Shown here in pieces: positions 26,331 through 36,974 of a stretch of 63,363 nucleotides of DNA. Both the position numbers and the translations under genes were made by a program. The notes beneath the pieces were generated by a model. That model was not told the DNA's origin. It did no database searches and saw only the letters and a program-made list of their open reading frames with translations. The DNA comes from an uncultured Oscillospiraceae bacterium (GTDB lineage: Bacteria > Bacillota > Clostridia > Oscillospirales > Oscillospiraceae): the NCBI GenBank assembly GCA_934572325.1, contig CAKTKT010000002.1, positions 1 through 63,363 of the forward strand. The letters run 5' to 3'. The first letter of the stretch is position 1. Each line of letters starts with the position of its first letter.

Positions 26331-27521
26331 ATGAGGAAACTATTGAAAACGACCGTATCTGCGCTGACGGCGCTGGCGCTTGCCGCGGCGCTCGCCGCGC
26401 CGGCTTATGCCGACGGCACGGCGGAGCACGACACAGCCGCCCCCGCCGTGGATATGACGATATTTGACCCCGACGCGCTCGAGCGGATGACGGCGGATTT
26501 TATAAGCACATGGTCGTCCCACAATGTTCGCGCGGAGCGCATAAGCTTTGCGTATACATACCTCGCCACGGGAGAGACGTGGTTTTATAACCCCGACACG
26601 TGGTATTACAGCGCCAGCATGTACAAGGTGCCGCTGATGATGATCCTCGCCCAGCGGGAGTATAACGGCGAGCTGACGCAGGAGACGGACATAAAGGGCA
26701 TCACGCTCGCCAAGGCGGAGGAGAGCATACTGGTCTACTCCAACAACGACTATGCCCATCTCATGCTCAGCTACCTCGGCACGGATCAGCAGGCGCGCGA
26801 GATGTACAAGCAGTTCTCCTCCCTGCCGGACGATTACTATGACCCGGATTTCGTGGATTACAGCTATTTCACCGTCCGCTTCATGAACGACGTCATGACC
26901 ACGCTCTATAACGCCCCAGAGCGCTTCCCCAATATCATCGACTGTCTCAAGCGCGCCCAGCCGGAGGATTATTTCCACCTCTGCACCGATCCCGAGCTGG
27001 TCATTGCCCAGAAGTACGGCAGCTACAACGAGTGGAACGGCACGACCGGCATAATCTATACGCCCAATCCCGTCATTCTCACTGTCATGATGAAGAACGT
27101 CGAGGGCGCGGAGGAGGTCATCGCCAACGCGGCGAAGATGTTTGTCGATTACACGCTCACGCTGGATGATAAGCTCGCATCGTACACGGCGGAGAAGGAG
27201 GCTGCCGAGCGCGCCGCCGAGGAAAAAGCCGAGGCAGACGCGGCGCGCGAGGCGCAGGAGGCGCGAGCCGCGCAGGAGGAGGCGGACAAGCGGGCTGCCG
27301 AGGCGGCGCAGCGCGAGGAGGACGCGCGAACAGCGCAGGAGGCGGCGCAGCGCGCCGAGGCGCGGCGTGAGCTGATAACGAAGGCAGCCGTTGCGCTCGC
27401 GGTCGTCGCGGCGCTCGCCGTGTCGGGCGTTGTGAGCATAAGGAAGATAAACGCCGCAAAGACCGCCCCTCGCGGCGGGCGCGGCAGCCGCAGCGGCGGG
27501 AGCTATACGCCACGGCACTGA
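26331..27521 (+). CDS. Exported class A beta-lactamase-like serine hydrolase with C-terminal membrane anchor
   Basis: A 396-residue protein. Signal peptide to about residue 27. The serine-hydrolase domain has the SxxK pair S96-M-Y-K99 (YYSASMYKVP), an SDN-like SNN (YSNNDYAHLM) and a KTG-like KYGS. These are beta-lactamase/PBP-type motifs with substitutions. Residues about 283-345 form a highly charged Glu/Ala/Arg coiled coil. One membrane helix (LITKAAVALAVVAALAVSGVVSI) and a basic Gly/Arg/Ser tail follow. The domain would be held at the outer membrane face by the helix. It may be a cell-wall-modifying or inactive wall-binding enzyme rather than a resistance factor. TATAAT at 26285-26290 may be its -10. 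Confidence 0.75.
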   Translation: MRKLLKTTVSALTALALAAALAAPAYADGTAEHDTAAPAVDMTIFDPDALERMTADFISTWSSHNVRAERISFAYTYLATGETWFYNPDTWYYSASMYKVPLMMILAQREYNGELTQETDIKGITLAKAEESILVYSNNDYAHLMLSYLGTDQQAREMYKQFSSLPDDYYDPDFVDYSYFTVRFMNDVMTTLYNAPERFPNIIDCLKRAQPEDYFHLCTDPELVIAQKYGSYNEWNGTTGIIYTPNPVILTVMMKNVEGAEEVIANAAKMFVDYTLTLDDKLASYTAEKEAAERAAEEKAEADAAREAQEARAAQEEADKRAAEAAQREEDARTAQEAAQRAEARRELITKAAVALAVVAALAVSGVVSIRKINAAKTAPRGGRGSRSGGSYTPRH

Positions 27522-27539
27522 CGCGCACGGGAAAAAGAT

Positions 27540-28367
27540 ATGAAGCCTATGAACACCATGAAGAAAAGAATTATATGTATACTCCTTGCCCTCGCGCTCG
27601 CCGGCACTGCCGCCGCCTGCGGCAGCGGCAGCGTGGGCTACGGCGTGAAGTCCGTGCAGACGCTCGTCTCGCAGGACTATTCGCTCGCGTTCCGCAACGA
27701 CGACCCGATATATTTCTACGTCACCGCAGCGATAGAGACGCTCGCGGCGGAGGGCAAGGTGGACGAGCTGGCGGCGAAGTGGTTCGGCGAGAGGATAATC
27801 AGCTTCGACAAGCGCGCCGAGGCGCTCAGCGAGCTTACGCCGCCTGCGGTGCAGGATTTCACCATCGGGCTCGACGTCAACTCCTTCCCCATGGCGTACA
27901 TCTCCAACGACAGCTACTGGGGCTTTGACGTGGAGCTGGCGATGGCGGTGTGCGAGCGGCTGGGCTGGACGCTCAGGATGCAGCCGATAGAGAAGGAGAA
28001 CGTGTATATCGAGCTGTCCTCCGGCAACATCGACTGCGCGTGGGGCGGCATCGCGCTCGATCAGGCGGAGGTGGACGCGCGCAGGTTCACGCAGTACGGA
28101 CCCTATGTGCACAATGACATCGTCATTGCCACGCGCAGCGGCTCAAGCGTGTGGAACAAGCTCCGCCTCGGCGGGCGCAACATGGCGATGTGCTCCACGC
28201 CGGAGGCGATGGCGGCGCTCGACACCGACCCGCGCCTGAAAAAGCGCCTTGGGCAGATAACGCGCCTTGCCGGCGGCACGACGGAGTGCTTTGAGTATCT
28301 CTACTCCGGCAAGTGCGATACCGTGCTGACTGACAGCACCGCGCTGTATTATTTCAATTGTCATTGA
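27540..28367 (+). CDS. Amino-acid-type binding lipoprotein (SBP family 3), apparently circularly permuted
   Basis: A 275-residue lipoprotein with a signal peptide and lipobox AAAC (Cys27). Residues 36-86 (VKSVQTLVSQDYSLAFRNDDPIY...AAIETLAAEGKVDELAAKWFGERI) match the part that ends normal family 3 proteins (YGIAFRKGD...KWFG). The usual beginning comes after it: DFTIGLDVNSFPMAYISNDSYWGFDVELAMAVCERLGW from about 105. Next are IDCAWGGIALDQAEVDARRFTQYGPYV, and the protein ends at 'CDTVLTDSTALYYFNCH', where the lobe 2 strand would cross back. The permutation would make lobe 1 continuous. No permease is nearby, so it may serve a distant transporter or act as a sensor. The start could also be ATG 27558. 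Confidence 0.85.
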   Translation: MKPMNTMKKRIICILLALALAGTAAACGSGSVGYGVKSVQTLVSQDYSLAFRNDDPIYFYVTAAIETLAAEGKVDELAAKWFGERIISFDKRAEALSELTPPAVQDFTIGLDVNSFPMAYISNDSYWGFDVELAMAVCERLGWTLRMQPIEKENVYIELSSGNIDCAWGGIALDQAEVDARRFTQYGPYVHNDIVIATRSGSSVWNKLRLGGRNMAMCSTPEAMAALDTDPRLKKRLGQITRLAGGTTECFEYLYSGKCDTVLTDSTALYYFNCH

Positions 28368-28378
28368 TACATGACCGG

Positions 28379-28412
28379 AGCGCCCCATGGGAGAACCACG
28401 GGGCGCTTTTTC
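28379..28412. terminator. Terminator between convergent binding-protein and hydrolase genes
   Basis: AGCGCCCC and GGGGCGCT close a loop of 13 bases and are followed by TTTT on the plus strand. Confidence 0.75.
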
Positions 28413-28429
28413 GTTACTTTTCGGAGCTT

Positions 28430-29341
28430 TCACAGCAGATCCTTCAAGTTATACGGCTTCGCGGGGAACTGATGCCGGCAGTTTTCCGAAACGCGGAGCT
28501 TCACATCAAGATGCGCCTTGTCCGCCGCGGCGTATAGCTGCTTTGCCGGAGGAAGACAGTCCTCATCCTCGCCGCCGCAGAAGATCCTGAGCGCAATATT
28601 CTTTTGACGGAGTGCGCGGATTAGAACCTCCGTGTGCTTTTCAAGAATGGGTATCCACGGGCTTTGCAGGATAAGTATATCACAGCGCGCGGAAGTAAAT
28701 GCCGCCGCGCGCAGAAGCATATCGCATCCGGCTGAAAACCCGCCGCATAAGATTTTCCGATAGCCCTCGCCCTGCATTTTTTCGAGCGCTTCTGCCACCG
28801 GCAGAAAGGAGACCATGTCATAGCTCCATCGGTATGTTCCGTATCCGTCCGGCTCGGCGCTCTGTACGGTCTCCATCTGCCGCTGACCGCTTTCTCCAAG
28901 CGCCGATTCCCAGTCGCTTAGCGCCGTCTGCCCGTTCTGCGTGTTTCCGTGAACGGCAAGAAACAGCTCGTCGGCGGTTTTTCTTTTCCAAGAAAACGCT
29001 GCTGTCGTCTTGGAGACTGCATCTGCATAGCGGGTATCGGAGACGGATCTTAAAGCAATGAACTCGGGTTCGTTTTCCAGCGGCTTGAGGTCATCATCCG
29101 CCAGCACCTCCGGGCGATACCACCATCCATTTTCAGCGATCGCTTTCCTCAGCCATCCCAAGGTCTCCTCCGGTCTGCTTGACCCGCCGGCAAGACAGGC
29201 AAGAAAATACAGTGTCTGCGGTCCGTGGTCCTCGGGAGTCTTTTCATAGGCGTCCAGCAAAAAACGGTACGCTTTGGCATACCCGTCCTCGGCGAGCGCC
29301 AAGGTTGCTTCCAATAAATCGTTCTCTTTTTTCAGATCCAA
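28430..29341 (-). CDS. Alpha/beta-hydrolase with N-terminal helical repeat region
   Basis: A 303-residue cytoplasmic protein. The first ~95 residues are helical and TPR-like ('ALAEDGYAKAYRFLLDAYEKTPEDHG', 'ACLAGGSSRPEETLGWLRKAI'). From about residue 125 it follows an alpha/beta-hydrolase: LFLAVHGNTQNG, nucleophile elbow GGFSAGCDMLL, 'CGGEDEDCLPPA' near the acid position and a late His (CRHQFP). The start is TTG (29341) after AAGGGGAAAAG. Base composition is slightly less GC-rich than its neighbours. The substrate is not evident. Confidence 0.7.
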   Translation of the reverse strand: MDLKKENDLLEATLALAEDGYAKAYRFLLDAYEKTPEDHGPQTLYFLACLAGGSSRPEETLGWLRKAIAENGWWYRPEVLADDDLKPLENEPEFIALRSVSDTRYADAVSKTTAAFSWKRKTADELFLAVHGNTQNGQTALSDWESALGESGQRQMETVQSAEPDGYGTYRWSYDMVSFLPVAEALEKMQGEGYRKILCGGFSAGCDMLLRAAAFTSARCDILILQSPWIPILEKHTEVLIRALRQKNIALRIFCGGEDEDCLPPAKQLYAAADKAHLDVKLRVSENCRHQFPAKPYNLKDLL

Positions 29342-29496
29342 TTGCTTTTCCCCTTTTTACGAATTGTACAATATAGATTATACCGCAAGATCCGTGCTCG
29401 GTCTACCACACGGACGAAAAAAACGCCGCTGTCCATATTCCACCTTTGATAAGAGCAGATGACGCATTTATCCCGTGCCCGCGGCGTTATTTGCGG

Positions 29497-29525
29497 TTGA
29501 CCGGCGGGGAGTTTAATGATAAAAT
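29497..29525 (+). promoter_or_regulatory. Promoter of the methyltransferase gene
   Basis: TTGACC (29497-29502), 17-base spacer, TAAAAT (29520-29525). Transcription from about 29532 places the ATG at 29529 outside the mRNA, which supports a later start codon. Confidence 0.55.
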
Positions 29526-29558
29526 ATCATGTCTTACTATAAGAGCATGGAGAAGCAT

Positions 29559-30422
29559 ATGTGGATCTCTGATAAATGGCAGGATTTTGAGCTTATAGAC
29601 TGCTCCCGCGGCGAGAAGCTGGAGCGCTGGGGGAAATACTATCTCGTGCGTCCGGACCCGCAGGCGATATGGGACACCCCGCGCCGCAATATGCACTGGA
29701 ACGACCGCGACGCGCTGTATCGCCGCAGCGAGAGCGGCGGCGGAAGCTGGGATAAGGGGTGCCTGCCGGAGAACTGGAGAATACGCTACGGCGAGCTGAC
29801 CTTCAACGTCAAGCCCATGAACTTCAAGCACACGGGGCTGTTTCCGGAGCAGGCGTGCAACTGGGACTGGGCGATGGCGCAGATACGCAGCGCAGGCAGA
29901 CCCATAAGCGTTTTGAACCTCTTCGGGTACACCGGCGCGGCGACGGTCGCCTGCGCGAAGGCGGGGGCGAGCGTGTGCCACGTGGACGCGGCGAAGGGCA
30001 TGGTCGCGTGGGGCAAGGACAACGCCGCCGCGTCCGGACTGTCCGATGCGCCCATACGCTGGATAGTGGACGACTGCGCCAAATTCGTCGAGCGCGAGAT
30101 ACGCCGCGGACACCGCTACGACGCCGTCATCATGGATCCCCCGTCCTACGGGCGCGGTCCGGGCGGCGAGGTGTGGAAGCTGGAGACGAACCTGTGGGGC
30201 TTCGTGGCGCAGTGCGCGCTCGTGCTGTCGGACGAGCCGCTTTTCGTGCTCATCAATTCATACACCACGGGGCTGTCCGCCTCGGTGCTCAGCTATGTCG
30301 CGGAGAGCATCTTCACGAAGAAATTCGGCGGGCGCTCACAGGCGCAGGAGCTGGGGCTGCCGGTGACGGACACGGGGCTTGCCCTGCCCTGCGGCGCGGC
30401 GTGCCGCTGGCAGCGCCGCTGA
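29559..30422 (+). CDS. Class I SAM-dependent methyltransferase (RlmI/pfam10672-like)
   Basis: A 287-residue putative rRNA cytosine methyltransferase-like enzyme. SAM-binding motif I is NLFGYTGAATVACAKAGA, followed by CHVDAAKGMVAWGKDNA; the catalytic-region motif is MDPPSYGRGPGGE. It lacks the N-terminal PUA domain of RlmI. Three in-frame ATGs exist (29529, 29547, 29559). The last has GGAG seven bases upstream and fits the promoter. It precedes the ecf genes by 27 bases and may be in their operon. Confidence 0.82.
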   Translation: MWISDKWQDFELIDCSRGEKLERWGKYYLVRPDPQAIWDTPRRNMHWNDRDALYRRSESGGGSWDKGCLPENWRIRYGELTFNVKPMNFKHTGLFPEQACNWDWAMAQIRSAGRPISVLNLFGYTGAATVACAKAGASVCHVDAAKGMVAWGKDNAAASGLSDAPIRWIVDDCAKFVEREIRRGHRYDAVIMDPPSYGRGPGGEVWKLETNLWGFVAQCALVLSDEPLFVLINSYTTGLSASVLSYVAESIFTKKFGGRSQAQELGLPVTDTGLALPCGAACRWQRR

Positions 30423-30449
30423 AGCGCGGCGGACGCATGGAGGTTTCAG

Positions 30450-31283
30450 ATGCCGATAATCAGTTTCAAAAATGTGCATTACACCTATCCCGGGGACGAG
30501 CTGGAGAGCCTGTGCGGGATAGATCTGGATATAGAACGCGGTCAGTTCGTGGCGGTGCTGGGGCATAACGGCTCCGGCAAGTCTACGCTGGCAAAGCATA
30601 TGAACGCGATACTCGTTCCCGACGAGGGGCAGGTGCTCATCGACGGGGTGGACACCGCCGACGAGGCGCGGCTGCTGGATGTGCGCCGCCGCGTGGGCAT
30701 GGTGTTCCAGAACCCGGACAACCAGATCGTTGCCAACGTGGTGGAGGACGACGTGGCGTTCGCGCCGGAGAATCTCGGCGTGCCGCCGGAGGAAATACGC
30801 CGCCGCGTGGACGCGGCTTTGAAGCAGGTAGGAATGTATGAGCTGCGCGAGCACGCGCCGCATCTGCTCTCCGGCGGGCAGAAGCAGCGCGTTGCGATAG
30901 CGGGCATACTCGCCATGCAGCCGGAGATAATCGCGCTGGACGAGCCGACGGCGATGCTCGACCCGCAGGGGCGGCAGGAGGTCATCTCCACGGTGACGCG
31001 CCTGTGCCGCGAGGAGGGCATGACCGTGGTGCTGATAACGCACCACATGGACGAGTGCATCAACGCCGACAGGCTCATCGTCATGTCCAACGGGCACATC
31101 GCCGCCGACGGAACGCCGGGCGGGGTGTTTTCCGACGTGGCGCTGATGGAGCGCGAGGGGCTGAGCGTGCCGGAGACGACGCGGCTCATGTACGAGCTGG
31201 ACAGGGAGGCGGGGTTCGACCTGCCGCTGGACGCGCTCTCCGCCGCAGACTGCGCGGAGAAGATAGCGCGGAGTTTGAAATAA
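30450..31283 (+). CDS. ecfA1: Energy-coupling factor transporter ATPase EcfA1
   Basis: A 277-residue ABC ATPase of the shared ECF vitamin-uptake module. Walker A GHNGSGKST, Q-loop 'MVFQNPDNQIVANVVEDDVAFAPENLG' (diagnostic for EcfA), signature LSGGQKQR, Walker B IIALDEPT and H-loop ITHHMD. GGAGG precedes ATG 30450. It pairs with EcfA2 and the EcfT scaffold. Confidence 0.96.
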   Translation: MPIISFKNVHYTYPGDELESLCGIDLDIERGQFVAVLGHNGSGKSTLAKHMNAILVPDEGQVLIDGVDTADEARLLDVRRRVGMVFQNPDNQIVANVVEDDVAFAPENLGVPPEEIRRRVDAALKQVGMYELREHAPHLLSGGQKQRVAIAGILAMQPEIIALDEPTAMLDPQGRQEVISTVTRLCREEGMTVVLITHHMDECINADRLIVMSNGHIAADGTPGGVFSDVALMEREGLSVPETTRLMYELDREAGFDLPLDALSAADCAEKIARSLK

Positions 31284-31298
31284 TACAGAGGATATACA

Positions 31299-32159
31299 AT
31301 GGCAGAGATCAAAGTGGAGGGGCTTCGCCACGTTTACAGCGCGGGAACTCCGTTTGAAAGGGTCGCGCTGGACGGGATAGACCTTGAGATACCGCAGGGG
31401 CAGCTTGTCGGCATCATCGGGCACACGGGCTCCGGCAAATCGACCTTTATACAGCATCTGAACGCGCTGCTTGCGCCGACGGAAGGCAAGGTGTACGTCG
31501 GCGGGAAGGACGTCAACGCCGACAAGTACGCCCGCAAGGCGGTCAAGGGCGAGGTGGGGCTCGTGTTCCAGTACCCGGAGTATCAGCTTTTTGAGGAGAC
31601 CGTGTATAAGGACATCGCCTTCGGACCGCGAAACCTCAAGCTCCCCGAGGAGGAGATAGACGCGCGCATACGCGAGGCGGCGGGCTTCGTGAACGTGGAC
31701 GAGGCGCTTTTTGAGCGCTCGCCGCTGGAGCTTTCGGGCGGGCAGAAGCGCCGCGTCGCCATCGCGGGTGTGATCGCCATGCGCCCGGGCGTGCTCATTC
31801 TCGACGAGCCGACGGCGGGGCTTGACCCCGTGGGCTGCCGCCAGATACTTGACAACATCCTCTCCTACCGCGAAAAGACCGGCGCGAGCGTCATTGTGAT
31901 AAGCCACAATATGGACGACGTTGCGCGCCTTGCCGAGCGCATACTGGTTTTCGAGCGCGGCAGAATAGTCATGGACGGCGCGCCGGACGCGGTGTTCGCC
32001 GACCCCGCGCGGCTCATGGAGATAGGGCTGAGCGTGCCGCACGCGACGGAGATCGCCATGGAGCTGCGCTCCCGCGGCGTGGCGCTGCCGGACGCGATAT
32101 ATACCCACAGCCAGCTCAAGGCTGCCATTCTCGCGGCAAAGGGGGCGGGCGTATGCTGA
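31299..32159 (+). CDS. ecfA2: Energy-coupling factor transporter ATPase EcfA2
   Basis: A 286-residue second ATPase of the ECF module. Walker A GHTGSGKST, 'LVFQYPEYQLFEETVYKDIAFGPRNL', signature LSGGQKRR, Walker B VLILDEPTAGLDP and H-loop ISHNMDD. Overlaps ecfT by seven bases. Confidence 0.96.
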   Translation: MAEIKVEGLRHVYSAGTPFERVALDGIDLEIPQGQLVGIIGHTGSGKSTFIQHLNALLAPTEGKVYVGGKDVNADKYARKAVKGEVGLVFQYPEYQLFEETVYKDIAFGPRNLKLPEEEIDARIREAAGFVNVDEALFERSPLELSGGQKRRVAIAGVIAMRPGVLILDEPTAGLDPVGCRQILDNILSYREKTGASVIVISHNMDDVARLAERILVFERGRIVMDGAPDAVFADPARLMEIGLSVPHATEIAMELRSRGVALPDAIYTHSQLKAAILAAKGAGVC

Positions 32160-32950
32160 AGGACGTTACACTCGGTCAGTTTTTCCCCGGCGACACCATC
32201 GTGCACCGGCTCGACGCGCGCACGAAGCTCATACTCGTTATCGTGTACATCGTGGGGCTTTTTCAGGCGGTCGGCTGGGCGTCCTACGGCGCGGTGACGC
32301 TTGCGACGGCGGCGTGTATGCGCCTGTCGCGCATCTCGGCGAAGAACGTCTTCAAGGGGCTCAAGCCCATGCTCTTCATCATCGCGCTCACGGCGCTGCT
32401 GAACATCTTCTACACCGAGGGCACGCCTGTTATCCCCGGCTGGGTGATAACCTGGGAGGGCATTGCGCGCGCCGTGCAGATGGTGCTGCGCATCGTGCTT
32501 TTGATAACGGGCACGTTTCTTCTGACCTACACCACCAGCCCCATTGCGCTGACGGACGGGCTGGAAAAGCTGATGAATCCGCTGAAAAGGATAAAAGTGC
32601 CGGTGCACGAGATGACGATGATGATGAGCATGGCGCTCAGGTTCATCCCGACGCTGATAGAGGAGACGGACAAGATAATGTCCGCCCAGAAGGCGCGCGG
32701 CGCGGACTTTGAAACGGGCAGTCTGATCGACAGGGCAAAGGCGCTGCTGCCGGTGATGGTGCCGCTGTTCGTGTCGGCGTTTCGCCGCGCGGATGAGCTG
32801 GCAGTGGCGATGGAGAGCCGCTGCTACCACGGCGGCGAGGGCAGAACGCGCATGAAGCAGCCCCGCTTTGCCGCGCGCGACTTTATCGCGCTTGCGGTGG
32901 GCGCGGCGTTTCTTGCGGTGATGTTCGTGATGAAAAAGCACGGGATATGA
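32153..32950 (+). CDS. ecfT: Energy-coupling factor transporter transmembrane protein EcfT
   Basis: A 265-residue scaffold joining the two ATPases to exchangeable S components. Starts with the conserved 'FFPGDTIVHRLDARTKLILVIVYI'. It has about five membrane helices and the coupling-helix motifs 'ALRFIPTLIEETDKIMSAQKARGAD' and 'LFVSAFRRADELAVAMESRCYHGGEGRTRMK', whose short Ala-Arg-Gly groups insert into EcfA1/A2. No S component lies in this window. Overlaps truA by four bases. Confidence 0.96.
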   Translation: MLKDVTLGQFFPGDTIVHRLDARTKLILVIVYIVGLFQAVGWASYGAVTLATAACMRLSRISAKNVFKGLKPMLFIIALTALLNIFYTEGTPVIPGWVITWEGIARAVQMVLRIVLLITGTFLLTYTTSPIALTDGLEKLMNPLKRIKVPVHEMTMMMSMALRFIPTLIEETDKIMSAQKARGADFETGSLIDRAKALLPVMVPLFVSAFRRADELAVAMESRCYHGGEGRTRMKQPRFAARDFIALAVGAAFLAVMFVMKKHGI

Positions 32951-33717
32951 CAAGAAACATCGCCCTGCGCCTGAAATACGACGGCAGCCGCTACCACGGC
33001 TGGCAGATGCAGAAAAACGACGTCACCGTCGCCCGAACGCTCGATGAGGCGCTCACGAGGATATGCGGTCACGCGGTGCGCACGGTCGGCTGCGGGCGCA
33101 CGGACGCGGGCGTCCACGCGCTGCGCTACTGCGCGAACTTCAAAACGGACTGCGCCATACCCGTTGACCGCTTCCCCCTCGCCGTCAACTCCCGCCTGCC
33201 CGGCGACATCGCCGTGTGCGCCGCCGTGGAGGCGGAGGAGAGCTTCAACGCCATATCCTCGTGCATAAAAAAAGAATATATCTACAAAATACTGAATAGT
33301 AATATAAGAGACCCGTTTTTGGAAAAGCGCGTGTGCTTCTACCCGCAGCGGCTGGACATGGCGCGCATGAGCGCCGCGGCGCGCGCGTTCGAGGGAACGC
33401 ACGATTTTAGCGCGGTGCGCTCGCTCGGAACGGAGACGAAAACCACCGTGCGCACGGTGCACTGGTGCCGCGCGGAGCGGGCGGGGGACATTATAACCGT
33501 GTCCGTATGCGCCGACGGCTTTTTGTACAATATGTGCCGCGCGATGGTCGGCACGATGGTGTACGCCGCCTACGGCAAGCTCGAGCCGGAGGAGATCCCC
33601 GCGCTCCTCGCGCGCGGCGACAGGCGGCTCACGGGACCGACGATGCCGCCGCAGGGGCTCTACCTCAACCGCGTATGGTATGATGGCGCGGTGGGCGGGC
33701 TGTTTGCCGGAGATTGA
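32947..33717 (+). CDS. truA: tRNA pseudouridine(38-40) synthase
   Basis: A 256-residue enzyme that isomerises U38-U40 in the tRNA anticodon arm. 'LRLKYDGSRYHGWQMQ' at the N-terminus, catalytic Asp in GCGRTDAGVHAL, 'VNSRLPGDIAV', 'GTHDFSAV' and the closing 'RLTGPTMPPQGLYLNRVWY'. Its position after ecfT is common in Firmicutes, although the usual rplM-rpsI pair does not follow here. Confidence 0.97.
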   Translation: MTRNIALRLKYDGSRYHGWQMQKNDVTVARTLDEALTRICGHAVRTVGCGRTDAGVHALRYCANFKTDCAIPVDRFPLAVNSRLPGDIAVCAAVEAEESFNAISSCIKKEYIYKILNSNIRDPFLEKRVCFYPQRLDMARMSAAARAFEGTHDFSAVRSLGTETKTTVRTVHWCRAERAGDIITVSVCADGFLYNMCRAMVGTMVYAAYGKLEPEEIPALLARGDRRLTGPTMPPQGLYLNRVWYDGAVGGLFAGD

Positions 33718-33848
33718 AAAAAATTTGATAGGCATACTATATATATTTATTCACAAATTAGTGGTAGTATATTGTATGCGGGAATGTATCGAACGACAGA
33801 TGCGTGCGCCGGCAAGCCGGCGAATACATATAAAGGGTGAGATCACAT

Positions 33849-34565
33849 ATGAAAGCTGTAATTGACATCATATTGCTGATAATAATCGCGCTGTGCACGT
33901 GGAACGGGTATAAGCGCGGGCTTGTCGGCGGCGTTGCGGGCATACTTGCGATAGTTGTGGCGCTCTTCGGGGGCAGCATCCTCTCCTCTGCGTACTCGCA
34001 GGAGGTCGTTCCCGCGCTTGAGCCGTTTATCGACGGGTATGTCGATTCGCAGTCCAACCGCGACGCGGTGCTCGAGAGCATGGGCTACGGCGACAGCGAT
34101 TACTCCGTGGAGGATATAATCGCGCAGGACAGCTCTCTCAAGTACGACTATGCATATGAATGTCTGCTGAGCGTCGGGATATACGCGCGCACGGCGGAAA
34201 AGCTCGCCAACAAGGCGGTGGACATGGCGAACGCCGACGGCACGGACATGACGGACGCCATCGTCGCCGTCGTCGGCGACACGGCGACCTATGTTGCGGG
34301 CGCGGCGCTGGGCTTCCTTTTGATCCTCATCTTCCTCGTCGCCATCGCAAACGTCGGCAACCTCTCTCTGAGACTGCCGAACATGGAGAACCTCGACGAG
34401 ATAGGCGGCGCGGTGGTCGGGTTTATAAAGGGGTTCATATACTGCGTGCTTTTGTGCTGGCTTTTGAGCTTTCTTGGACTTGTCATCGGCAAGACGACGC
34501 TCGCCGAGACAACGCTCGCCCGCTTCTTCCTCGCGTTCGATCTTCTCACAAAGACGCTCCTTTGA
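33849..34565 (+). CDS. CvpA-like membrane protein
   Basis: A 238-residue membrane protein with two N-terminal helices (VIDIILLIIIALCTWNGYKRGLVGGVAGILAIVVALFGG, the CvpA family signature), a hydrophilic middle of about 90 residues, and two C-terminal helices. Role in the family is ill-defined (colicin V production, stress, membrane homeostasis). ATG 33849 follows AGGGTGAGATC. It is preceded by a 131-base AT-rich gap likely to carry its promoter. Confidence 0.7.
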   Translation: MKAVIDIILLIIIALCTWNGYKRGLVGGVAGILAIVVALFGGSILSSAYSQEVVPALEPFIDGYVDSQSNRDAVLESMGYGDSDYSVEDIIAQDSSLKYDYAYECLLSVGIYARTAEKLANKAVDMANADGTDMTDAIVAVVGDTATYVAGAALGFLLILIFLVAIANVGNLSLRLPNMENLDEIGGAVVGFIKGFIYCVLLCWLLSFLGLVIGKTTLAETTLARFFLAFDLLTKTLL

Positions 34566-34618
34566 GCGCCTATTCCCAGTTTTCAATGCCGTGAACGGCA
34601 GAATGGAGTATTAACAAT

Positions 34619-36970
<2,352 letters not shown>

Positions 36971-36974
36971 CACC

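Noticed and set aside
28430..29341. Horizontally acquired gene because of lower GC
   Set aside because: The composition shift is mild and there are no mobile-element traces at its ends.
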